Origin: Bacteroides intestinalis
GTDB taxonomy: Bacteria > Bacteroidota > Bacteroidia > Bacteroidales > Bacteroidaceae
Direction of reading: 5' to 3'
NCBI RefSeq assembly: GCF_902364365.1
Contig: NZ_CABJDN010000005.1
Coordinates: 596,180-618,669 of the forward strand
DNA: 22,490 nt
The position numbers were made by a program, and so were the translations under genes. Shown here in pieces: positions 16,887-22,490 of the stretch. Positions within the stretch are counted from its first letter, which is position 1. Each line of letters begins with the position of its first letter. Under the pieces are notes generated by a model, which was not told the origin of the DNA, ran no database searches, and saw only the letters and a list, made by a program, of their open reading frames with translations.

Positions 16887-17488
16887 GCTTCTGCCTCCTT
16901 CCTACTCTCTTGATGGGATTTCATGATTTTCTGCGATGACTTGGAGAGGTTCTCCTCGTCTTCCATGAAGCGCTTGATCTTTCGCAGAGCATCCTGATAG
17001 CCTGGAATCTGCACTTTCTCAAAGAGGTTTACCTTTTGGGTAGTCTTCTTACGTGCATGTTCCAGCAAGCCCAGTTTGGCGACGATAAACTCCCGCTCGA
17101 TAGCCGTCTGTGCCAATACCTTGAGCAAATGTATGCCGTCGGCATACCATTTGGGGGCATTGAACAGGCTGTAGGGACGTATTTCGAAATCAACGTTTTC
17201 GAGCAGCGGCACCCGTACACCGGCAATCTTTTTCACGCCGAGATGTACATCGCTCACCTTTATCAATGAGGGGTCAAACTCATTCCAAAGGGCAAACATC
17301 GCTTCGTAGGCCTGGATTTCCCGTTCCAACTTCTCATCCAGCGCGGCAGCTTCTGATTTGCAGCGCTTCACTTCCATGCGTAGTGCGCTCTCCTTATTCT
17401 TTATAATAGGGAGTGTACGGACCCGCACTTTCAGTTGCTTTTCCAACTGCTGGAGGGAAGTTTTATTATATTGAAACTTTATAGCCAC
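16883..17488 (-). CDS. atpD: V-type ATPase subunit D (central rotor shaft)
   Basis: A 201-residue, mostly helical protein. Long N-terminal (about 1-65) and C-terminal (about 130-200) helices form the coiled-coil axle inside the A3B3 head. FQYNKTSLQQLEKQLKVRVR at the start and KTTQKVNLFEKVQIPGYQ near residue 150 are typical of the family. The start codon is a GTG at 17488; no closer ATG preserves the N-terminal helix. It lies 25 bp after atpB across the ATCACTAA linker, and its stop overlaps the start of atpI. In Enterococcus and Thermus, D binds subunit F; no F gene is visible here. Confidence 0.92.
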   Translation of the reverse strand: MAIKFQYNKTSLQQLEKQLKVRVRTLPIIKNKESALRMEVKRCKSEAAALDEKLEREIQAYEAMFALWNEFDPSLIKVSDVHLGVKKIAGVRVPLLENVDFEIRPYSLFNAPKWYADGIHLLKVLAQTAIEREFIVAKLGLLEHARKKTTQKVNLFEKVQIPGYQDALRKIKRFMEDEENLSKSSQKIMKSHQESRKEAEA

Positions 17489-17513
17489 TTTATTAGTGAT
17501 TAGTTGTTAGTGA
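17489..17513 (-). repeat. ATCACTAA linker between atpB and atpD
   Basis: In coding orientation the gap reads TCACTAACAACTAATCACTA and onward to the GTG start. It contains ACAACTAATCACTAA (17493-17507), identical to the nrdD-nrdG linker. Confidence 0.6.
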
Positions 17514-18842
17514 TTAATTATTTGCTTTTGGCCAGAACTCGTCAACCAATTCTTTCTTGATATTCACTTCTTCCGGACGAAAATACTTGCCGAACAGGCT
17601 CCAGGCCACGTCGAGCATTTCTGTCGTATCGAGGTTCACATCGATAGCCAGCAGTTGGTTGGAGTAATCCTTGGCAAATGCAAGGGTACGTTCGTCATAG
17701 TTCGTCAGATCGAAACCGTTCTCCAATTTCGTCTTGGCGTTGGCAGCATCAGCGTACAAACGTACGGCAGCATTCATTACCTGCGGATGATCCTTACGGG
17801 TCTTCTTACCTGTAACGAGCTGTTTCAGACGGGATAGTGAACGGAATGGGTCAACGATAACCTTACCGATATCCGTATCACGACGCAGGAACAACTGACC
17901 TTCCGTAATGTAACCCGTATTGTCAGGCACAGCATGCGTAATGTCGCCACCAGACAAAGTAGTTACCGCAATAATGGTAATGGAACCGCCACTCGGGAAC
18001 TGTACAGCCTTCTCATAAATCTTAGCCAAATCCGAATAAAGAGAACCCGGCATAGAATCCTTTGAAGGAATCTGGTCCATACGGTTAGATACGATAGCCA
18101 ACGCATCGGCGTATGAGGTCATATCAGTCAACAGTACCAGTACCTTTTCATTATTGTTCACAGCAAAATATTCGGCTGCCGTCAATGCCATGTCCGGAAT
18201 CAGCAAACGTTCTACCGGAGGATTCTCCGTTGTATTCATGAAGCTGACGATACGGTCGAGCGCACCGGCATTGGAGAACACATTCTTAAAGTACAGGTAG
18301 TCATCATTCGTCATACCCATACCACCCAGAATAATCTTATCTGTCTCAGCACGAAGTGCTACATTCGCCATTACCTGGTTAAACGGCTGGTCAGGGTCGG
18401 CAAAGAACGGAATCTTCTGTCCGGATACCAGCGTATTGTTCAAGTCGATACCAGCAATACCAGTCGCAATCAGTTCCGACGGTTGTTTACGGCGTACCGG
18501 GTTCACAGACGGGCCACCGATCTCCACTTCCTGGCCTTCGATGGACGGACCTCCGTCAATCGGATCACCGAAAGCGTTGAAGAAACGCCCTGCAAGCTGT
18601 TCGCTCACTTTCAGCGTAGGCGACTTGCCCAGAAATACTATCTCCGCATTGGTCGGGATACCTTCCGTACCCTCGAATACCTGCAGAGTCACATCGTCAC
18701 CGGCAATCTTCACCACCTGGGCGAGCTTACCGTTTACGGTAGCCAACTCGTCATACCCTACCCCTGTTGCTTTCAGCGAGCAGGTGGCTTTTGTAATCTG
18801 AGTGACCTTGGTATATATTTTTTGAAATGCTTTTGTTGCCAT
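17514..18842 (-). CDS. atpB: V-type ATPase subunit B (non-catalytic)
   Basis: A 442-residue subunit that alternates with A in the hexameric head. It has no working P-loop: the corresponding region reads TLVSGQKIPFFADPDQPFNQ near residues 138-157. Family landmarks include the N-terminal beta barrel with the segment GRFFNAFGDPIDGGPSIEGQ (about 85-104) and DPFRSLSRLKQLVTGKKTRK (about 332-351), which contains Arg residues facing the catalytic site of A. The ATG at 18842 opens with MATKAFQKIYTKVTQITKAT, as in spirochaete and chlamydial AtpB. An unusually long 119-bp gap with an inverted repeat separates it from atpA. Confidence 0.95.
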   Translation of the reverse strand: MATKAFQKIYTKVTQITKATCSLKATGVGYDELATVNGKLAQVVKIAGDDVTLQVFEGTEGIPTNAEIVFLGKSPTLKVSEQLAGRFFNAFGDPIDGGPSIEGQEVEIGGPSVNPVRRKQPSELIATGIAGIDLNNTLVSGQKIPFFADPDQPFNQVMANVALRAETDKIILGGMGMTNDDYLYFKNVFSNAGALDRIVSFMNTTENPPVERLLIPDMALTAAEYFAVNNNEKVLVLLTDMTSYADALAIVSNRMDQIPSKDSMPGSLYSDLAKIYEKAVQFPSGGSITIIAVTTLSGGDITHAVPDNTGYITEGQLFLRRDTDIGKVIVDPFRSLSRLKQLVTGKKTRKDHPQVMNAAVRLYADAANAKTKLENGFDLTNYDERTLAFAKDYSNQLLAIDVNLDTTEMLDVAWSLFGKYFRPEEVNIKKELVDEFWPKANN

Positions 18843-18961
18843 CTATATATTTACAATTTAGCAATTTACAATTTACAATTTTCGCATTCTGACTTTTTAC
18901 CACCTACACACACATGCCGAACGGCAAATTGTACCTTGTAAATGGTAAATTGTACTTTTCC
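18843..18961 (-). repeat. Inverted-repeat spacer between atpA and atpB
   Basis: In coding orientation TACAATTTACC (18945-18955) and TACAATTTGCC copies near the atpA end face AAATTGTAAATTGTAAATTG copies (18850-18882) near the atpB start. These could pair into a long AT-rich stem around a central region containing TGCCGTTCGGCA. No T tract or promoter is apparent. Function unknown. Confidence 0.55.
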
Positions 18962-20716
18962 TTATGCTTTACGTTCTTCAATCAGTTCCTGCAACTGTTT
19001 ACGGAATCCTTCATATTCTTCAGACTTGAACTTCGAATAGTTCATCTGCTTACAAACATTAATCATCTTCTTGAAGTAATCCATTACCTCATTAAAGTTA
19101 TCGAATTCAAATTCCGTATGACAGATGTCAATGATCATATTCAGGATATCCTCCTGACGTTCCATCGGTGTTACAGCATCAATTTCGTCGAAAGCATCCT
19201 GTTGCAGGATTACGAAGTCAATCAACTCTGATTTCCAGAACGTTACATGATATTCAACAGGAACACCGTCATCACCCAGAATGTTGATCTGTTCGGCAAT
19301 CTCCTTACCACGTTGCAAGCGGTTTTTGATTTCGTTTACCTTACCAATCCATTCACCATTGATATGAGTTTTGATATATTCCTCAAATTCAGGATATTCG
19401 ATGTATTTAGAGTAAGAATCAATCGGATTCACGGCAGGATAACGTTTCTTGTCAGCGCGATCCTGTTCAAGAGCATAGAAACAACGGGCTACTTTCTTCG
19501 TATTTTCCGTTACAGGCTCTTTCAAGTTACCACCGGCAGGAGATACCGTACCGATAAAGGTAATAGACCCCGTTTCACCGTTACCCAGCACCACATATCC
19601 GGCACGTCCGTAGAAGTTGGAGATAATAGAAGACAAGTCCATCGGGAACGCATCAGGTCCAGGCAACTCTTCCATACGGTTGGACATTTCACGCAATGCC
19701 TGTGCCCAACGGGAAGTGGAGTCAGCCATCAACAACACCTTCAGACCCATGCTTCGGTAATATTCCGCAATCGTCATAGCCGTATATACAGATGCTTCAC
19801 GGGCAGCTACCGGCATGTTCGAAGTATTAGCGATAATGATTGTACGCTCCATCAACTTACGTCCGGTATGCGGGTCAACCAGCTCCGGAAACTCCGTAAA
19901 GATTTCCACAACCTCATTGGCACGCTCACCACAGGCAGCGATGATTACGATATCCGCTTCCGCCTGTTTGGAGATGGCATGCTGAAGCACCGTCTTTCCT
20001 GTACCGAACGGACCGGGGATAAATCCCGTACCACCTTCTACAATAGGATTCACAGTATCGATTACACGCACACCTGTTTCCAGCAGTTTAAAGGGACGCG
20101 GTTTTTCTTTATAATTCGTCATGGCGCGTTTCACCGGCCATTTCTGTATCATGTTCACATGAATGTCATTTCCTTCTTCGTCAGTCAGTACAGCTACAAT
20201 ATCTTCGATGCTGTATTCACCTTCATCTACGATGGACTTCACAGTACACACACCTTTCTGGGTGAAAGGTACCATGATTTTCAGCGGTTGGAAGTTTTCG
20301 TCCACTTGTCCTAGCCAGGCAGCCGCTTCCACTTTATCCCCTACTTTCACCAGAGGTACAAAATGCCATCTGCTTCCCTTATCCAGCGGATACGTATATT
20401 GTCCACGTTTCAGGAAGACTCCATCCATCTTATCAAGGTCATTTTGCAGACCGTCATAGTTTTTCGAAAGCATACCCGGGCCTAATGTCACCTCAAGCAT
20501 GTGTCCGGTAAATTCGGCTTCAGCCCCTACTTTCAGTCCGCGGGTGCTTTCAAACACCTGCACGTACACATGGGTACCTACCACCTTAATCACCTCCGCC
20601 ATCAGCCGGTCACCTCCGGTCGAGATGTAGCAAATCTCGTTCTGTGCCACCGGGCCGTCAACGACGAGGGTTACCATGTTGGCGATAACGCCACTAACAG
20701 TTCCTTTTGTTGCCAT
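18962..20716 (-). CDS. atpA: V-type ATPase subunit A (catalytic)
   Basis: A 584-residue catalytic subunit that hydrolyses or makes ATP at the A/B interface. The P-loop GPFGTGKT spans residues 235-242, with Lys241 contacting the beta phosphate. Downstream are GERANEVVEIFTEFPEL (with the catalytic Glu) and LLMADSTSRWAQALREMSNR, the Walker B region. The non-homologous bulge domain that marks A-type subunits lies between the barrel and the nucleotide fold (about 110-195), with LDKGSRWHFVPLVKVGD. The length matches other bacterial V-type A subunits. The ATG at 20716 lies 18 bp after the DUF2764 stop. Confidence 0.96.
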   Translation of the reverse strand: MATKGTVSGVIANMVTLVVDGPVAQNEICYISTGGDRLMAEVIKVVGTHVYVQVFESTRGLKVGAEAEFTGHMLEVTLGPGMLSKNYDGLQNDLDKMDGVFLKRGQYTYPLDKGSRWHFVPLVKVGDKVEAAAWLGQVDENFQPLKIMVPFTQKGVCTVKSIVDEGEYSIEDIVAVLTDEEGNDIHVNMIQKWPVKRAMTNYKEKPRPFKLLETGVRVIDTVNPIVEGGTGFIPGPFGTGKTVLQHAISKQAEADIVIIAACGERANEVVEIFTEFPELVDPHTGRKLMERTIIIANTSNMPVAAREASVYTAMTIAEYYRSMGLKVLLMADSTSRWAQALREMSNRMEELPGPDAFPMDLSSIISNFYGRAGYVVLGNGETGSITFIGTVSPAGGNLKEPVTENTKKVARCFYALEQDRADKKRYPAVNPIDSYSKYIEYPEFEEYIKTHINGEWIGKVNEIKNRLQRGKEIAEQINILGDDGVPVEYHVTFWKSELIDFVILQQDAFDEIDAVTPMERQEDILNMIIDICHTEFEFDNFNEVMDYFKKMINVCKQMNYSKFKSEEYEGFRKQLQELIEERKA

Positions 20717-20734
20717 ATAATTATGTTATTTATT

Positions 20735-21577
20735 TTATCTGAATTCTGCGGGTATCTGCACCTCGTCCTTCAACGTTGCTATGATGCTGCGGAACAATTG
20801 GTTACCCTTTTCTTTATCCAAAGAAATCCACCGTTCTATCATTTCCAGTTGCAACAGGAAAACAAACAGACGTTCCACGGTGAAATAATTGAAGAAAGTA
20901 GCTTCTTCCATCCAATTCCAACGCAACTGGTCTATTTTCTTCTCCCGCTCCACCAGTTCTTCGGTTTCGCTGATCTTCACTAACTGATCCAGGAAATCCA
21001 CTTCCCCCGTCAGTCCGAAATCACGGGCACCGGATGTACGCAAAGCCTCGCACACTTCCGTATCACCCACTATCAGCGGAGCGATCTCCATCTTGAATTT
21101 CCGGGCAGTCAGTGCCACCAGTATATTGTTCATCGTCAGATTAAACGCAAACCAGGAAGACACGAACTTATTTTTGCACTTCATTGCATATTCATAATAA
21201 AGCGCAGCCAGACGGTCTTCATGCAGAAAATCGTCCTCAGCAGCAACATTGAAATATTCGGAAATAAAAGTGGAGAGATAGGAAGGGAACACGGCATCCG
21301 CTATCTCATCACCCTCTTTCAGAGATGAGATAAACTCTGCCAATTCTTCTGCAGAATAATTTCCGCGCGGATCAATGGCAGCGTCTTTGTCCTTTAGTAA
21401 TTTCAGAACGTTCGCATTGTCAAACTTCAGATAAAACAAATCAATCAGTCGTCTATCTTCGTCGGACAATTCCGGATACAGTTCCGCTTTGAAATCAGCT
21501 ACCGTATAGCTCAGCTTACTGTCCTCCAATGTGAGTTCGGGTAAACCAGCTACCAAGTAGTAATAGTATTTACTCAT
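20735..21577 (-). CDS. DUF2764 protein, V-ATPase operon conserved, possible subunit C equivalent
   Basis: A 280-residue soluble, Glu/Lys/Leu-rich, mostly helical protein with no signal peptide or membrane segment. The opening MSKYYYYLVAGLPELTLED is the hallmark of DUF2764, a family found in V-ATPase operons. By memory, chlamydial and spirochaete operons have an uncharacterised gene in the same place between atpE and atpA. Genes for subunits C, F and G/H are not recognisable in this operon, so a stalk role, perhaps as a divergent C/d subunit linking axle and ring, is a reasonable inference but not shown. The ATG at 21577 lies 11 bp after atpE. No catalytic motif is visible. Confidence 0.8.
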   Translation of the reverse strand: MSKYYYYLVAGLPELTLEDSKLSYTVADFKAELYPELSDEDRRLIDLFYLKFDNANVLKLLKDKDAAIDPRGNYSAEELAEFISSLKEGDEIADAVFPSYLSTFISEYFNVAAEDDFLHEDRLAALYYEYAMKCKNKFVSSWFAFNLTMNNILVALTARKFKMEIAPLIVGDTEVCEALRTSGARDFGLTGEVDFLDQLVKISETEELVEREKKIDQLRWNWMEEATFFNYFTVERLFVFLLQLEMIERWISLDKEKGNQLFRSIIATLKDEVQIPAEFR

Positions 21578-21588
21578 ATCCTGTGGTT

Positions 21589-22179
21589 TTAGAACAGCAT
21601 TTCCACTAACTGCGGGCGCAGGAATTCTTTGAAGTAATTCATAAATTCTTCTTCACCGAAGTTCACCTTGTACGAGCCGTCGGCAGGCGAAACTGTAAAC
21701 AATGTCTTGTTTCCGTTCACTTGCTCTATCTTCACTCCCTTATCCAGCAACGCTTTAGCTTGTGAAGCGAAGTATTTTTTCAGGCCATCTGCATCAGCAG
21801 TCGAAATCACGATAGGCTCGTTCACACTCCACTTGGAAGCCAATGCAACTATAAATGCATTCAGATAATCTTTATCGGCAGCAAATGCTTTCACATCCGC
21901 ATTGACAATTTTATCCGTCACAAGTGTGGCGATTTCAGACTTCAGGGCATTCACTGCCTGGCCGGCGAACAATTTTAATTCCGACTTGGTATTTTCTGCC
22001 AGTTCATCGGCAGACTTACGAGAGGCAGCCACAATTGCTTCAGCTTCTTTACGAGCATCTTCTACAATTTTCTTGGCTTCATCTTGAGCGTTAGCGATAA
22101 GTTTTTGGGCCTCGGCGTTACCTTTTTCGACCCCCTCGCGGTAAATCTTATCAGTCAACTCTTGAATTTTGTTTTCCAT
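21589..22179 (-). CDS. atpE: V-type ATPase subunit E (peripheral stalk)
   Basis: A 196-residue protein from the ATG at 22179. A GTG two codons upstream would add Met-Tyr and is less likely. Residues about 1-85 form a long Ala/Glu/Lys-rich coiled coil (ENKIQELTDKIYREGVEKGN onward), which normally pairs with a G/H subunit. The C-terminal about 100 residues form the globular domain that caps the A3B3 head. The protein is at the short end of the E family. It is the first gene of the operon, about 60 nt after a predicted transcript start. No G/H partner gene is in the operon, so a homodimeric stalk or an unlinked partner is implied. Confidence 0.88.
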   Translation of the reverse strand: MENKIQELTDKIYREGVEKGNAEAQKLIANAQDEAKKIVEDARKEAEAIVAASRKSADELAENTKSELKLFAGQAVNALKSEIATLVTDKIVNADVKAFAADKDYLNAFIVALASKWSVNEPIVISTADADGLKKYFASQAKALLDKGVKIEQVNGNKTLFTVSPADGSYKVNFGEEEFMNYFKEFLRPQLVEMLF

Positions 22180-22244
22180 ATACACAGGAGTTATTTTAAT
22201 AATTATATAATTGCGATTCTTTCCCTTTTTATTAGATTCGAGTC

Positions 22245-22252
22245 CAAAAGTA
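22245..22252 (-). promoter_or_regulatory. -7 promoter box of the V-ATPase operon
   Basis: On the - strand TACTTTTG matches TAnnTTTG. The leader would be about 60 nt. No TTTG is seen at -33. This is the only promoter-like site visible upstream of atpE. Confidence 0.5.
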
Positions 22253-22440
22253 CTAAAATCCCTCAGATAAAAAGGAGAAAGAATGGAATAAAAACATCCT
22301 ATTTTTCAAAAAAAGTCTTTTTATGCCATTTTTATTCCGTAAAGATAAGGATGAAGTTGCAAACTTAAAAGAAATTGCTTGCTGAAAAAGGAAAATAGAG
22401 GGTTCAAAGAGGAAAAAAAGCTACTGAAAGCAACCATTAT
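22253..22440. other. AT-rich intergenic region with one inverted repeat
   Basis: The gene-free right end beyond atpE exceeds 300 bp. Besides the promoter box and the terminal hairpin, it has GGAATAAAAA (22285-22294) facing TTTTTATTCC (22329-22338) with a 34-nt loop, upstream of the ATPase promoter. I see no gene or RNA in the rest. Confidence 0.4.
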
Positions 22441-22480
22441 AAATACAAAAAGCCCCCATATCGTTAGATATGGAGGCTTT
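22441..22480 (-). terminator. Terminator of a gene right of the window
   Basis: On the - strand AAAGCCTCCATAT pairs with ATATGGGGGCTTT (one mismatch, plus one further C-G pair) around a 4-nt loop, followed by TTGTATTT. It would end a - strand gene located beyond the window. Confidence 0.75.
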
Positions 22481-22490
22481 CCTCTAAAAA

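Noticed and set aside
19247..20314. Long open frame (355 codons) antisense to atpA
   Set aside because: It mirrors a strongly conserved coding gene, has Cys/His/Arg-rich non-family composition and no start signals; a codon-bias shadow.
22285..22338. Inverted repeat with A/T-only arms considered as a terminator or operator
   Set aside because: The loop is 34 nt and the arms are AT-rich; it could arise by chance in this sequence, so it is only mentioned in the intergenic entry.

Overview
The window looks like a chromosomal segment of a gut Bacteroides (or close Bacteroidales relative). Three things point there. The promoters have the Bacteroides pattern (TTTG, about 19 bp, TAnnTTTG). The anaerobic gene set includes NrdDG, an NhaC antiporter and a bacterial V-type ATPase. 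The protein families are also characteristic: a small RRM protein, a DUF4369/TlpA lipoprotein, ribosomal protein S16 with a long charged tail, and a GT3 glycogen synthase. These are mostly core genes. I see no insertion sequence, phage, CRISPR array, tRNA or rRNA.

Left half (1-9.1 kb, + strand): a terminator of a gene outside the window; an NhaC-type Na+/H+ antiporter; a single-RRM RNA-binding protein; rpsP; a thioredoxin-fold lipoprotein; the anaerobic ribonucleotide reductase operon nrdD-nrdG; a split ThrE-type exporter pair (YjjP-like and YjjB-like halves overlapping by 4 bp), followed by a DUF6064-like membrane protein. Most units are closed by strong intrinsic terminators, and a 20-bp bidirectional hairpin separates this half from the right half.

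Right half (9.1-22.2 kb, - strand, read right to left): a seven-gene V-type ATPase operon E - DUF2764 - A - B - D - I - K, then a glycogen operon (GT3 glycogen synthase, alpha-glucan phosphorylase), then gpmA. The ATPase operon has no recognisable subunit C, F or G/H gene. DUF2764 sits where a stalk subunit would be expected. The K subunit carries the full set of residues that bind Na+ in Enterococcus hirae NtpK, so Na+ is the likely coupling ion, which fits the NhaC antiporter in the same window.

The least explained structure is non-coding. Five 13-bp GTGTGGCATT-type repeats lie at about 22-bp spacing between atpK and the glycogen operon. Short AT-rich linker sequences recur in unrelated operons: a 15-nt ACAACTAATCACTAA shared by nrdD/nrdG and atpB/atpD, and a 15-nt AATTAAAAATTAAAA shared by the ThrE cluster and atpI/atpK. 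The atpA-atpB gap holds a long imperfect inverted repeat. A two-part motif is shared upstream of the RRM gene and nrdD. No clearly new protein system is visible; DUF2764 and these repeats are the best candidates for follow-up.
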